Source of the DNA: Ornithinimicrobium laminariae
GTDB taxonomy: Bacteria; Actinomycetota; Actinomycetes; Actinomycetales; Dermatophilaceae
Assembly (NCBI RefSeq): GCF_019457945.1
Contig: NZ_JAHZSU010000001.1
Coordinates: forward strand, 1-64,000
Reading direction: 5' to 3'
Length of the DNA: 64,000 nt
Positions 18,401-27,615 of this stretch are shown here, piece after piece (positions within the stretch are counted from its first letter, which is position 1; every line of letters begins with the position of its first letter). The position numbers and the translations under genes are program-made. The notes below the pieces were generated by a model that was not told where the DNA came from, searched no databases, and saw only the letters and a program-made list of their open reading frames with translations.

Positions 18401-20194
18401 ATGGCCCAAATTCGTCTTGCAATGGCTCAAATGAACGCTGTCGTGGGAGACCTGGCTGGCAATGCCGCCAAAATCCGCGATTTTGTCGCGACCTCGGTGG
18501 CGCAAAATGCGCACCTGGTCGCGGTGCCGGAGATGGCCCTCAACGGGTATCCGGTCGAAGATATGGCGCTACGACGCTCGTTCGTTGAGGCTTCCCGGGC
18601 AGCGCTCACCCAGTTGGCAGCTGACTTGGCCGACGACGGTTTTGGCGAAACCCCCGTGGTCGTTGGCTATCTTGACGCGATCGATGAGGCCAACGTGGCC
18701 GACCTCGACGGTGACGAGAACCCCGATGACGTGTCGGACAAGAGCCTGAGCAGGCGTCTGTTGCCGCAAAACTGCGCCGCGGTCCTGCATCAGGGCGCGG
18801 TGGTGGCTCGTTATGCCAAGCACCACTTGCCCAACTACGGCGTCTTCGATGAGCAGCGCATCTTCGCTCCCGGTCGCGACTTGGTGGTGGTGCGGATCGG
18901 CTGCATCGACGTGGCCATCGCGATCTGTGAAGACCTGTGGCAAGAGGGCGGCCCCGTGGCCAAGACCCGTGAAGCTGGCGCCGAGTTGCTGCTGGTGCTG
19001 AACGGCTCGCCGTATGAAATGGACAAGGACGACACTCGCCTGGAGTTGTGTCAACGCCGCGCCGCTCAGGCTGAGGCGACCTTGGCATACCTGAATCTGG
19101 TGGGTGGGCAGGATGAGTTGGTCTTTGACGGAGACTCACTTGTCGTTGAGCCGGCCGGTGAGGTCCTGGCTCGTGGGGCGCAGTTCGCTGAGGACCTGAT
19201 GCTGGTGGATCTAGACCTTGAGCCCAACACCTGCGAGGCGACTCAGCCGCCGGTTGGCGTGCAGCACTACACGTTGAGCGATGAGCAGGTCGAAGACTAT
19301 GAGCCGATCGTGCAGGAGTTGCCCCAGCGACTTGAACCGCTGGCTGAGGTCTGGAATGCGCTGCAGTTGGGCCTGGGTGACTATGTGCGAAAGAACGGCT
19401 TTAAGAAGGTCTGCCTCGGCGTTTCTGGTGGAATCGACTCAACGCTGGTGACGGCTCTCGCGGCGGATGCCATCGGTGGGGAGAACATCATCGGTGTCTC
19501 TAACCCGAGCCAATATTCTTCGGAGCACTCCAAGGACGACGCCGCCGACCTGTGCGCACGGGTTGGCGCTGACTATCGAGTGATTCCGATTAACCCAATG
19601 GTCACGGCCTTTTTGGACAACATGAACCTCACCGGTTTGGCCGAGGAAAACTTGCAGGCTCGGGTGCGCGGCGTGATCTGGATGGGCATCTCCAACTCCG
19701 AGGGTGCGCTGGTGCTGGCCAACGGCAATAAGTCGGAAGTGTCGGTCGGCTACTCCACGATGTATGGCGACACTGTGGGCGGGTTTGCGCCGATCAAGGA
19801 CGTTTTCAAGACGATGGTCTGGGACTTGGCGCGGTGGCGCAATGCTGAGGCTGAGCGTCGCGGAGAGCAGCCGCCCATCCCGGAGAACTCCATCAACAAA
19901 GCACCCTCGGCGGAGTTGCGGCCGGACCAGGTTGACCAGGATTCGCTGCCACCGTATGAGGTCTTGGACCAGATTTTGGATCGTTACGTGCAGCAACGCC
20001 AGGGGCGCGCCGACCTGCTCGAAGCCGGGTTTGATGCTGAGATGGTCGAGAAGATCGTCCGGTTGGTGGACGGTGCCGAGTGGAAGCGTCGTCAGGGAGC
20101 CATGGGCACCAAGGTGTCGTCACTGGCCTTTGGCAAGGACCGCCGGTTGCCGGTGACCAGTCGCTGGGCTGCTCAGGCTGGGCCGACGGCTTGA
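18401..20194 (+). CDS. nadE: Glutamine-dependent NAD+ synthetase
   Basis: Last step of NAD synthesis: deamido-NAD to NAD using glutamine ammonia. The 597-residue protein has an N-terminal nitrilase-type glutaminase (EMALNGYP with Glu, YAKHHLPNYGVFDE with Lys, IAICEDLW with Cys) and a C-terminal synthetase with the PP-loop SGGIDSTLV and NKSEVSVGYSTMYGD. Length fits the two-domain bacterial/actinobacterial form. The ATG appears leaderless, with a -10-like TAGGCT 6 nt upstream. It is divergent from glnA2, a glutamine producer, which may be a functional pairing. Confidence 0.96.
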   Translation: MAQIRLAMAQMNAVVGDLAGNAAKIRDFVATSVAQNAHLVAVPEMALNGYPVEDMALRRSFVEASRAALTQLAADLADDGFGETPVVVGYLDAIDEANVADLDGDENPDDVSDKSLSRRLLPQNCAAVLHQGAVVARYAKHHLPNYGVFDEQRIFAPGRDLVVVRIGCIDVAIAICEDLWQEGGPVAKTREAGAELLLVLNGSPYEMDKDDTRLELCQRRAAQAEATLAYLNLVGGQDELVFDGDSLVVEPAGEVLARGAQFAEDLMLVDLDLEPNTCEATQPPVGVQHYTLSDEQVEDYEPIVQELPQRLEPLAEVWNALQLGLGDYVRKNGFKKVCLGVSGGIDSTLVTALAADAIGGENIIGVSNPSQYSSEHSKDDAADLCARVGADYRVIPINPMVTAFLDNMNLTGLAEENLQARVRGVIWMGISNSEGALVLANGNKSEVSVGYSTMYGDTVGGFAPIKDVFKTMVWDLARWRNAEAERRGEQPPIPENSINKAPSAELRPDQVDQDSLPPYEVLDQILDRYVQQRQGRADLLEAGFDAEMVEKIVRLVDGAEWKRRQGAMGTKVSSLAFGKDRRLPVTSRWAAQAGPTA

Positions 20195-20240
20195 TTTTTG
20201 GTCTTAGCGGACCACTACGGCAAACCTCAAGGAGACACAG

Positions 20241-21242
20241 ATGAGCGACCTGACCTTTGGCTACGCAGCCATGTTGGAACAGTTCCACCCGCGCGAAGTG
20301 ATCGAGTTGACCGCCTATGCAGAGGGCAAGGGCTTCTCTGGCTGCATGGCTGCCGACCACTTCCAGCCCTGGGTGCCCGCTCAAGGCGAGTCGTCGTTTG
20401 TCTGGAATGTGCTGAGCGCCGTCGGTGAACGCACCAAGGGCGACTTCGGGCCAGGTGTGGTCTGCCCGAGTTTTCGCTGGCACCCCGCCATCGTGGCCCA
20501 GGCTGCGGCAACAATGGAAACTATGCATCCCGGTCGCAGTTGGCTAGGTCTCGGTGCTGGTGAGGCTTTGAACGAGCACGTGTTGGGAGGCTATTGGCCG
20601 GAAGCCGGCGAACGGTCGCGGCGCATGTGGGAAGCCATTGAGGTCATCAACAAACTGTTCACGGCTTCGCTCGCGGGCAAAGACACCAAGCACAACGGCG
20701 AGTTCTTTAAGTTAGAGACAACCCGGCTCTGGACCATGCCGGAGCAGGCTCCACCGATCTTGGTGGCCACGGCTGGCCCGCTGAATGCGAAAAAAACCGG
20801 CAAGTTTGCCGACGGCATCATCACCGTGGGTGCTCCGCTGGACAAGATCGAGATGTTGTTTGGCAAGTTCGCCGAGGGCGCTCGCGAGGTCGGCAAAGAC
20901 CCAGACGCTATGCCCAAGGTGTTGCAGATTCATATGTCTTGGGCTCCCACTGATGAAGAGGCCATGGCAAACGCGATCACGGAGTGGCCAAACGGCGGGA
21001 TGAAGTTTGCCAAGGCTGACATCCGCTCACCTCACGACTTCGCGGCGATGGCAAAGTTGGTCCGCCGTGAGGACTTTGAGGGGCGCATGGTGATCTCCTC
21101 TGATCCCGACGAGCACCGCGCCGAGATTCAGAAGTATGCCGACCTGGGCTTCGATCGCATCTATCTGCACAACGTTGGCCGCAATCAGCGTGAGTGGATC
21201 GATGTATTCAGCGAGCAGGTCTTGCCCAAGATCACGCGATGA
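20241..21242 (+). CDS. F420-dependent oxidoreductase, G6PDH-like LLM family
   Basis: Luciferase-like TIM barrel of 333 residues that should use coenzyme F420. Its sequence follows the F420-dependent glucose-6-phosphate dehydrogenase family: ADHFQPWVPAQGESSFVWN near the N-terminus, then GPGVVCPSFRWHPAIVAQA and LGLGAGEALNEHVLG. Whether the substrate is glucose-6-phosphate is uncertain because paralogues are common. The start has AAGGAG at 7 nt. Its stop is 16 nt before the methyltransferase ATG, so the two are probably co-transcribed. Presence implies that F420 is made or used in this organism. Confidence 0.88.
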   Translation: MSDLTFGYAAMLEQFHPREVIELTAYAEGKGFSGCMAADHFQPWVPAQGESSFVWNVLSAVGERTKGDFGPGVVCPSFRWHPAIVAQAAATMETMHPGRSWLGLGAGEALNEHVLGGYWPEAGERSRRMWEAIEVINKLFTASLAGKDTKHNGEFFKLETTRLWTMPEQAPPILVATAGPLNAKKTGKFADGIITVGAPLDKIEMLFGKFAEGAREVGKDPDAMPKVLQIHMSWAPTDEEAMANAITEWPNGGMKFAKADIRSPHDFAAMAKLVRREDFEGRMVISSDPDEHRAEIQKYADLGFDRIYLHNVGRNQREWIDVFSEQVLPKITR

Positions 21243-21258
21243 GTGGTGGGTCATCGAA

Positions 21259-21930
21259 ATGAGTGGTGGCTGGCGAGAGATTGCTGATGACGAAAACGTG
21301 GCTGGGTATGACCAACGGATGGCAGCAAATCTGGAAGACGTCGCCGCTGCAGGCTTGAGTGTTCATGCGGAAGCGGATTTGGTGGCTGAGTTCGCTGCGC
21401 CCGGTGCCACAGTCTTGGACGGTGGCTGTGGCACGGGCCGTATCGCGTGGCGGCTGGCGGAAATGGGTTACCGCGTCATCGGCGCCGACAACGATCCGCG
21501 GATGTTGGCGCATGCCAAGGCAGGTGACCGCGAGGTCACGATCAAGCCGGTGTGGCTTGAGACAGATCTGGCAAGCGTCCCCAATAGCAGCGCAGACGTC
21601 GTGCTGGTCGCTGGCAATGTCATGCCCCTGGTTGGAGCCGAGGAACTGCCTACTTCCTTGGCCCAACTAGCCAACCTGATGTCCCAAGACAGCGTCCTGA
21701 TTAGTGGCTTCGGCCTTGACTTAGACCACCTGCCACCAGGCTGCGAGGTGCTCGCGCTGGCCGATTTTGATCAGATGGCCACAGACGCCGGCCTGGAGCT
21801 TCGGGCTCGTTGGGGCACTTGGCAGGGCGGCCCGTTTGCTGGCGATTACGTCGTCAACGTGCACCGTCTAGTCCGCCCTGCATACCGTCTAGTCCGCCCA
21901 TGCACACCGACTAATGGCGACTGCCAGTGA
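21259..21930 (+). CDS. Class I SAM-dependent methyltransferase
   Basis: Rossmann-fold methyltransferase of 223 residues. Motif I is VLDGGCGTGRIAWRLAEMG (about residues 51-69), followed by an acidic loop (IGADNDPRML) and VVLVAGNVMPLV. The substrate is unknown. I use the ATG at 21259; another in-frame ATG region 5' overlaps the upstream gene's end. The last codons contain a 21-nt tandem duplication that adds a second RLVRP to the C-terminus. The stop overlaps the GTG of the next, broken gene (GTGA). Confidence 0.8.
   Translation: MSGGWREIADDENVAGYDQRMAANLEDVAAAGLSVHAEADLVAEFAAPGATVLDGGCGTGRIAWRLAEMGYRVIGADNDPRMLAHAKAGDREVTIKPVWLETDLASVPNSSADVVLVAGNVMPLVGAEELPTSLAQLANLMSQDSVLISGFGLDLDHLPPGCEVLALADFDQMATDAGLELRARWGTWQGGPFAGDYVVNVHRLVRPAYRLVRPCTPTNGDCQ
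21863..21904 (+). repeat. Tandem duplication of 21 nt in the methyltransferase 3' end
   Basis: ACCGTCTAGTCCGCCCTGCAT at 21863-21883 is followed at once by a near copy at 21884-21904, identical for the first 16 bases. The period is a multiple of three, so the frame is kept and the peptide RLVRP occurs twice. It looks like a recent slippage duplication. Confidence 0.8.
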
Positions 21931-22786
21931 GTAACGCCGTCTTCGTTACTGGAGCGACGGGGATCGTGGGGTCATCGGTGGTGACGAGCTTGCTCGAAGA
22001 TGACCAAAAGGTCGTCGCGGCCATCCGCTCCGAGTCGAGCGCCAACGCCCTTCCTGGTGGCGCCGAGGCCAGGATTTTTGATTTTGACGCGACCTCCGCC
22101 GACTTCGATGCTGCGCTTGCAGGATGCGATCGCCTCTTCTTGATGCGGCCTCCCCCGATCGAGAGTGTGCAGAAGTACATATTTCCGCTGATCGACGCCG
22201 CTATGCGAGCTGGCGTCAAGCAAATTGTGTTTCTGTCGTTGCAGGGGGTCCCGGGCAATCGAAAGACCCCGCATCACGCCGTTGAGCAGTACTTGAAGGA
22301 GGTCGATGCGCCATTTACGAACCTCCGACCGAACTTTTTCATGCAAACCTCTCGACGACCTATGCGGATGGAATTCGCGAACGCAACGAGATCTATGTCC
22401 CCGCAGGCCGTGCCTTCACTGCGTTTATAGACGCACGAGATATCGGCCGAGTCGCAGCATCGGTCTTCAGCGGCGGCAAACACTTGCGCACGTCGTACAC
22501 ACTGTCGGGCGAGCAAAGCCTCACCTATGGGGGAATCGCGAAGATGCTGACGGCCGAGTTGGCCCGACACATTGTGTACGCCCGACCGAGTGAGAGCGAG
22601 TACCTAGATTCCCTCGCGGCGGCAGATATGCCGAGTGACTACATCGCGGTACAGAAGATGATCTACCGCGTAGTGCGTTGGAACATATCCGCGTTCCCCA
22701 ACCGCACCGTTCGCAAGCTGACCGGGAGGCCAGCCACCACTTTCCCCGACTTTGCTCGAGACGTCCGCGCCGTCTGGCTGCCGTAG
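21927..22786 (+). pseudogene. NmrA-like NAD(P)-binding protein, frameshifted
   Basis: Starts at GTG 21927 with MSNAVFVTGATGIVGSSVV, the NmrA/atypical-SDR cofactor motif, and reads normally to NFFMQ. At 22345-22347 (run of A in ATGCAAACC) one base is missing relative to the expected NFFMQNLSTTYADGI. The original frame ends at 22430, while the true C-terminal half continues in the next frame (VPAGRAFTAFIDARDIGRVAA, then the end VWLP, stop at 22786). Both halves are coding-like, so the break is recent, a sequencing error, or programmed. It overlaps the methyltransferase stop. Confidence 0.8.
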
Positions 22787-22870
22787 AGAATTGCCTAGAG
22801 ACCCCGCCTAACGAGGACTTCTTCGGCCATTAGAAATCCTCCAAACGCGCAACGCCCAATGCGGCTTGGC

Positions 22871-24745
22871 TCAAAAGGGCGGGGGATCGTCAGCCGGATC
22901 GATCTCTCGCCGCGAGGTGGTGTCGGGTGGACGAGCAGCCAGAACCTCGGGCGAGGGGCCGGGGCGAATCGCTCCGCCGCGAGTGTGGTGCCGCAGTGAG
23001 ATTAACTCTGCTGTTTCGGCATCGTCACTCTCATCAGACATCGGTGTGATCGCGCCATCACGCCACAACTCGGCTAAGGCCAGATAAACCTCCCGATCTG
23101 ATGGCGGCGCCTCGTGTTCACCTAGGACAGCATGTTGGCCTTCACTCGGCTCGGCAGCTGAAAGAGAGCTGGCCGAATCACGGGAATGAGCTTGGTCTGG
23201 CTCAAGCAAACGGTAATCGAACGGGCTGGTTACGTACTTCTGGCCAAATAGCGTTTCCCACGTCACCCTGCGGTCAGGGCGCAACTCGCTCTCCCAAAGT
23301 TTCAGCGTCTTGTTGTTGTGGTGGAACGAGTGCTTCAACACCAGGTTCGTTTCGCTCGTCGCCCCACCGTCAGCATGCGACTGCTCGTGATCCGGCTGGC
23401 AATGTCGGGCATCTCGCGTGCAGCCTGGGCCGCGACATGTCCGGTCCACTGCCCGAATCTGATCCAGCATTTCTTGGTCTGGCAGGTAACTGCTGATTGA
23501 GCGTTCGACGCATCGACCGTCGGCAGGGTCCGTCAGCAACCGGTGAATCGTCGCGCCTGGAGTGAGGGCAAGCTCACGAGCGTGCTCGGCTGTGATGGAG
23601 CCCAATCCTGGCACGTGCGCGGTCTGAGCTGAGGACGGATCGATGAGCGCCGATAGTGGAACGACGACCTCGAGTCGAATAGCGGCTGCGTGTCGGCCCA
23701 GGGCCGCCCGAACAAGAGGGCCGACCTCGGCTAAGTCGTCACGCCCATGCCCAACGACCGACTCGCGTGCGCCCGGCACATCAGGAAGTGTGCCGTGAAT
23801 GATCAGAGCCAAAGTCAGATCCGAACGAATCTGAGCAATCGTCCGTGCATCTCCGGCAGCCCTGGCTTTGCGCGCAATCGTGTCAACGCGCAGCGCTGCA
23901 GCGGCTACAGATGCCGCCCCGCCCGTCGCAGTGAGCACACCGACGCCATCGTCATCAATCGCTGTCTGGGTGTCTCGCTCCGCTAGCCGCTGGTGACGGC
24001 GTTTACGTGCGTGAGTTGAGCGCCCCTCAATCGCAATAATTGACCTGGTGAGCCCCTCTGCGAACTCAGCACGAGAAGGCCGAACAGGCTGCCCATCCCC
24101 ATCAGAGCAGGGCCCCAATGCTGCGTCGGCGATCTGAGTGGCGGAATCCACGCTGAACCCGCGCACTTTGCGCCAGAAATCCAAGGAGGCTCGTGAGTCG
24201 TTCCAGCCTCCCCTCAAAGACCCGATCACTCGGTCGGCGATCGGCTTTGGCGCCAGCGAAAGACCAACCCGGTCATGGCAGCTTTGAATGCCCCAGCCCG
24301 CTAGCGCGTTCAACTCGGATGCCACGGCCGATTTTGCGCAGGCTCGCCAACGCTTCGCTTGGCTTTCGCTGAGCTCCGCGACGCTGGCTACTCCCAACTC
24401 TGGAAGCAGCAAGGCTTCGCCAGCAGCAATCGTCATGTCACGGGCTGTAGAGAGCAGCTCGGCCTCACACCACCGAGATACCATCACGGCGGAATCGGCC
24501 CGCTCAGCTAGACGCTGACGTGCTTCGCGACTGGTCGCCGCACCGGCACCGGGCCTCTCAGCGTCTTGCTTCGAAAAGTTGGGGGCTAAACAGGCCAGGT
24601 GTTGGGCAATCTCCGGTGCGAAACCCAGGACCATCAACATCGCAGCGGCGTCAACAACTTGAGCTGACGGCTTAACTCGATCACTCCGACCGCTGGATGA
24701 TTGCACCGTTGGCCTTGTGATCGTCCCTGTGATCGAATTCCCCAT
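22871..24745 (-). CDS. DUF222 protein with C-terminal HNH endonuclease domain
   Basis: Member of the large actinobacterial 13E12-type family, of unknown role. The 624-residue chain has an N-terminal/central DUF222 helical region (about 60-400) and an HNH domain: CRGPGCTRDARHCQPDH, then NLVLKHSFHHNNKTLKLW. The final 90 residues are low-complexity, acidic and proline-rich. I choose the ATG at 24745, which has GGGGAG 8 nt upstream; a frame extension to 24808 has no such signal. Such genes are often multicopy and mobile-like; only one is present here. Confidence 0.85.
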   Translation of the reverse strand: MGNSITGTITRPTVQSSSGRSDRVKPSAQVVDAAAMLMVLGFAPEIAQHLACLAPNFSKQDAERPGAGAATSREARQRLAERADSAVMVSRWCEAELLSTARDMTIAAGEALLLPELGVASVAELSESQAKRWRACAKSAVASELNALAGWGIQSCHDRVGLSLAPKPIADRVIGSLRGGWNDSRASLDFWRKVRGFSVDSATQIADAALGPCSDGDGQPVRPSRAEFAEGLTRSIIAIEGRSTHARKRRHQRLAERDTQTAIDDDGVGVLTATGGAASVAAAALRVDTIARKARAAGDARTIAQIRSDLTLALIIHGTLPDVPGARESVVGHGRDDLAEVGPLVRAALGRHAAAIRLEVVVPLSALIDPSSAQTAHVPGLGSITAEHARELALTPGATIHRLLTDPADGRCVERSISSYLPDQEMLDQIRAVDRTCRGPGCTRDARHCQPDHEQSHADGGATSETNLVLKHSFHHNNKTLKLWESELRPDRRVTWETLFGQKYVTSPFDYRLLEPDQAHSRDSASSLSAAEPSEGQHAVLGEHEAPPSDREVYLALAELWRDGAITPMSDESDDAETAELISLRHHTRGGAIRPGPSPEVLAARPPDTTSRREIDPADDPPPF

Positions 24746-24844
24746 ATTATCGACTCCCCAGTCGGGTTCCCTTAGAACAATATTAGTACATATGTTCGAA
24801 GACGGCAAGGGTTAAGAAGATACTTTCGGCGACGTGGGGAGAGA

Positions 24845-24990
24845 GGGTGCGTAGCGGCAGAAGGCGTGCGAAGGGAGGGGACAGGTGTGCGTAGCGGGGA
24901 AAAGATGGTCGGGTGCGTAGCGGCAGAAGGCGTGCGAAGGGAGAGGACCGGTGTGCGTAGCGGGGAAAATGGCCGGGTGCGTGGCTGGGC
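24845..24990. repeat. Minisatellite with 66-nt period between DUF222 and M20 genes
   Basis: Unit 1 (24845-24910) and unit 2 (24911-24974) are nearly identical and both begin GGGTGCGTAGCGGCAGAAGG. A partial third copy starts at 24975 (GGGTGCGTGGCTGGGC). Each unit itself holds two copies of TGCGTAGCGG, so the core decamer recurs four times. The block fills the gap 24746-25004, which otherwise shows no convincing gene; the frames crossing it are repeat translations. Confidence 0.85.
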
Positions 24991-25004
24991 AAAAAGGCCG
25001 CAAC

Positions 25005-26195
25005 TCACTTCGAACCGCAAAAACTCCTGATCGCCGAAACCAGGCTGTTTGCGAAAGCATGAACCTGAGCCAAGTCCACCCACTCCTGCGCAGCGTGCAA
25101 CCCGTCACCTGCGGGGCCGCATACAACTGTAGGGACTCCCGCCTCCTCCCAGAGCGCCGATTCCATCCAATAGGGGAAGGCAACTTGGCGCGGCTTAGGC
25201 CGACCGTTGGCCACCAGGGCTCCCCCAAGCGCCTCGCTCAGCGCAGCACCGGCAGCATTCTTTGGGTCGAACTCCCACGCTTCGCGCGACAAAGAGACGG
25301 ACACCGATGTCTGCACCGACGGATCCGACCGAAGCATCTCGCCGAGGATGCTTCCAACCTCTTCAAAGCAATCTGCCGCCCGCTCCCCCGGGACTGTCCG
25401 CCGTTCCACCACAGCCGAAGCAGTGGCCGGAATCAGGAACGGCGAAACACCGCCAGCAGCCACAGTGGCCATCAGCGAACCGTTGCCTGCAACTGGATGC
25501 CCCGGCCCGGCTGCGAGTGCCATTCCTTGAGCCTCGACACCAACCAAGAAACGCCCCAGGTGAGCGACAGCGTTAACACCCAACTCAGGCTGTGCCGAGT
25601 GCGAGGCTCGCCCTTCAAAACCAACCTCGACCACCGCATACCCACGGTGTGTCGTCGCGAAATCTAGCCACGTCGGCTCGCCAATCAGGCAAGCATCAGG
25701 CAACCGGCCCGCGAGGTGAGCCAAGACTGCCTCGGTGCCGACAGACGCGTTCTCTTCGTCTGAGACCAACGCCAAGATGATGTCGCCAGCAATCCCCTGG
25801 GCCGCCACCTCTTCAGCCGCGACCACCATGGCGGCGATTCCAGCCTTCATGTCGCAGGCACCCCGACCATACAGACAGCCTGTCTCAAGCATGCCCTCAA
25901 TGCGAGCGCCGAACGGGTCATCCATCCCTTCAACACCAACCGTGTCGAGGTGGCCATTCAGCACCAAACTGCGACCACCACTCGTGCCGCGGTAGGTGCC
26001 GACCAGGCTCGGCCGACCCTCATCCTTCAGCGCGGGCACAACTTCAACGGCAAACCCCCGCTGCGACAACCGCGCGGCGAGCAACCCAGCAATCTGGCTC
26101 TCACCTGCGGCGTCGGCGACCAAGCCCGGGTTCACACTGTCAACAGCAACTAGTTGCGCGGCCAACTCGACGGCCGCATCACCGACACTCGTCAC
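25005..26195 (-). CDS. M20-family deacylase/peptidase (ArgE/DapE type)
   Basis: Zinc amidohydrolase of 396 residues. Metal and catalytic motifs are visible: LNGHLDTV (His and Asp), GRGACDMKAG (metal-bridging Asp) and SDEENASVG (catalytic Glu and a metal ligand), with a dimerisation lid in the middle. Substrate could be an N-acyl amino acid (acetylornithine, succinyl-diaminopimelate) or a dipeptide; the sequence does not decide. It follows the Cys/Met PLP enzyme by 8 nt, suggesting a shared amino-acid degradation or salvage role. Confidence 0.85.
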   Translation of the reverse strand: MTSVGDAAVELAAQLVAVDSVNPGLVADAAGESQIAGLLAARLSQRGFAVEVVPALKDEGRPSLVGTYRGTSGGRSLVLNGHLDTVGVEGMDDPFGARIEGMLETGCLYGRGACDMKAGIAAMVVAAEEVAAQGIAGDIILALVSDEENASVGTEAVLAHLAGRLPDACLIGEPTWLDFATTHRGYAVVEVGFEGRASHSAQPELGVNAVAHLGRFLVGVEAQGMALAAGPGHPVAGNGSLMATVAAGGVSPFLIPATASAVVERRTVPGERAADCFEEVGSILGEMLRSDPSVQTSVSVSLSREAWEFDPKNAAGAALSEALGGALVANGRPKPRQVAFPYWMESALWEEAGVPTVVCGPAGDGLHAAQEWVDLAQVHAFANSLVSAIRSFCGSK

Positions 26196-26203
26196 GGCCA
26201 GGC

Positions 26204-27373
26204 TCAGCCCATCGCTTGACGGAGGTCATCAGCCAGCGTCTCGGCACCTTCAAGTCCCACCGAGAGTCGAATCAGACCGTCCGGAATCCCCGCGTCGCGG
26301 CGTTGCTGCTGCGTCATGTTGAAGTGCGAAGAGTTAAACGGGACGCTTGCCAGCGTTTCAACGCCGCCCAAACTCGTAGCCTCTAGGCCGACCTTGAGTT
26401 TTCGCAAAACCTTAAGCGCTCGCTCGTCGCCGCCTTCGAGAACAAGACCGAGCATGGCTCCACGCGCCTCCGGCATAACGGTCTTCACCAAGTCACCAGC
26501 GTCGGGGTGGTCGTCGCGTCCGGGATAGCGCACATGCTTCACACCTGGCTCAGCCACCATGGCCTCAGCAATGGTCGCCGCAGAACGGCAACCTTCGGCC
26601 AACCGCACATTGAACGTTCGCATCCCACGCCAAGCCAGGTAAGCCGCATGCGCATCCAGGCAGCCACCGAAGGTGATCAACCGACGCTGAATCTCCTCAC
26701 CCATCTCGGCGTCATCAAACGTCACCGCCCCGGCTATTACGTCAGAGTGGCCACCGAGGAACTTAGTCGCCGACTCCACGACAACGTCGGCACCGAGTTG
26801 GAGGGGCCTCGTGCAAAACGGCGTGGCAAAGGTGTTGTCAATGACCAGTTTTGCGCCGACTCCGTGAGATAACTCGGCGACGGCCGGAATGTCGAGCAGA
26901 CGCAGCGCGGGGTTGGACATGGTCTCGCCATAGAGCACCTGGGGCTGGTGCTCCTTGATCGCCGCCTGCCAAGCCGAGGTGTCGAACGCGTCCACCCGGA
27001 TTACATTGATGCCCAGACGCGGCAAGTCGCGTACCAACAGGTCGTCGGTGTCGCCATAGACCTGCTTAGCTGCAACAACGGTGTCGCCCGCGCGCAGCAA
27101 CGTCACCAAAGTGGTGGAGATGGCTGCCATCCCGCTCGAAGTCATCATCGAGCCAGTCGCACCGTGCAGGCGCGCGACCTCGGCGCCAGCAGCATCAACC
27201 GTCGGGTTGTTAAAGCGCGAATACCAGGTTGCGTGCAGCCCACCCGTGCCCTGGATGTCCTCGTATGAGGCGTCATCCAGTTCGAAGGTGGTGCTCAGAT
27301 AAATAGGCGGCACCGCTGGAGCCGTGCGCGAAGTGAAGTTGCGTCCCGGACGGTGCGGGTTGTGATCGACCAT
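26204..27373 (-). CDS. Cys/Met-metabolism PLP enzyme (cystathionine synthase/lyase family)
   Basis: Fold-type I PLP enzyme of 389 residues. Recognisable parts are [21 protein letters not shown], the cofactor loop SSGMAAIS and the lysine Schiff-base motif [11 protein letters not shown]. It could be cystathionine gamma-lyase, methionine gamma-lyase or O-acylhomoserine sulfhydrylase; a second family member (metB at 42716) lies beside cbs, so this one probably has another substrate. The start has GGAGC upstream. It is flanked by the SPOR-like gene and the M20 deacylase in one run. Confidence 0.88.
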   Translation of the reverse strand: MVDHNPHRPGRNFTSRTAPAVPPIYLSTTFELDDASYEDIQGTGGLHATWYSRFNNPTVDAAGAEVARLHGATGSMMTSSGMAAISTTLVTLLRAGDTVVAAKQVYGDTDDLLVRDLPRLGINVIRVDAFDTSAWQAAIKEHQPQVLYGETMSNPALRLLDIPAVAELSHGVGAKLVIDNTFATPFCTRPLQLGADVVVESATKFLGGHSDVIAGAVTFDDAEMGEEIQRRLITFGGCLDAHAAYLAWRGMRTFNVRLAEGCRSAATIAEAMVAEPGVKHVRYPGRDDHPDAGDLVKTVMPEARGAMLGLVLEGGDERALKVLRKLKVGLEATSLGGVETLASVPFNSSHFNMTQQQRRDAGIPDGLIRLSVGLEGAETLADDLRQAMG

Positions 27374-27393
27374 GTTCGGCTCCTAACTATTGC

Positions 27394-27579
27394 CTAGTTC
27401 CACTCGTCTTCTTTGCGCTGCTCTTCGTCCCACGCGTCGGTGCGTGCCGCGGCCAATTTGAGAGCTTCTTGCGCCTCTTCCTCGGTGTCATAAGGGCCAA
27501 GAAGCGCGTCAGCGCGGGCACGCTCAGGGTCATTGTGAGCTTCGACCTGCTTGGTCTTGACGTTGAACCAGTACTGCAT
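27394..27579 (-). CDS. Small SPOR-like protein
   Basis: A 61-residue acidic protein starting [18 protein letters not shown] and containing [14 protein letters not shown], the GPY-turn seen in SPOR-like repeats. Similar small proteins occur next to map in actinomycetes, as here (divergent, 36 nt between starts). It is soluble with no signal peptide. Its function is unknown. It starts a run with the PLP enzyme 20 nt downstream. Confidence 0.75.
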   Translation of the reverse strand: MQYWFNVKTKQVEAHNDPERARADALLGPYDTEEEAQEALKLAAARTDAWDEEQRKEDEWN

Positions 27580-27615
27580 CGTGGCCTCCTGCGTCCGGCG
27601 CTTAGACTTGAGCGC

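Noticed and set aside
24772..25083. Open frame across the 66-nt repeats (repeated SLRTPSAATHP-like peptide)
   Set aside because: It only translates the minisatellite and overlaps the M20 gene end; no Shine-Dalgarno or conserved residues.
27469..27615. N-terminal extension of map
   Set aside because: It overlaps the divergent small gene and lacks a ribosome-binding site; the conserved protein begins at 27616.
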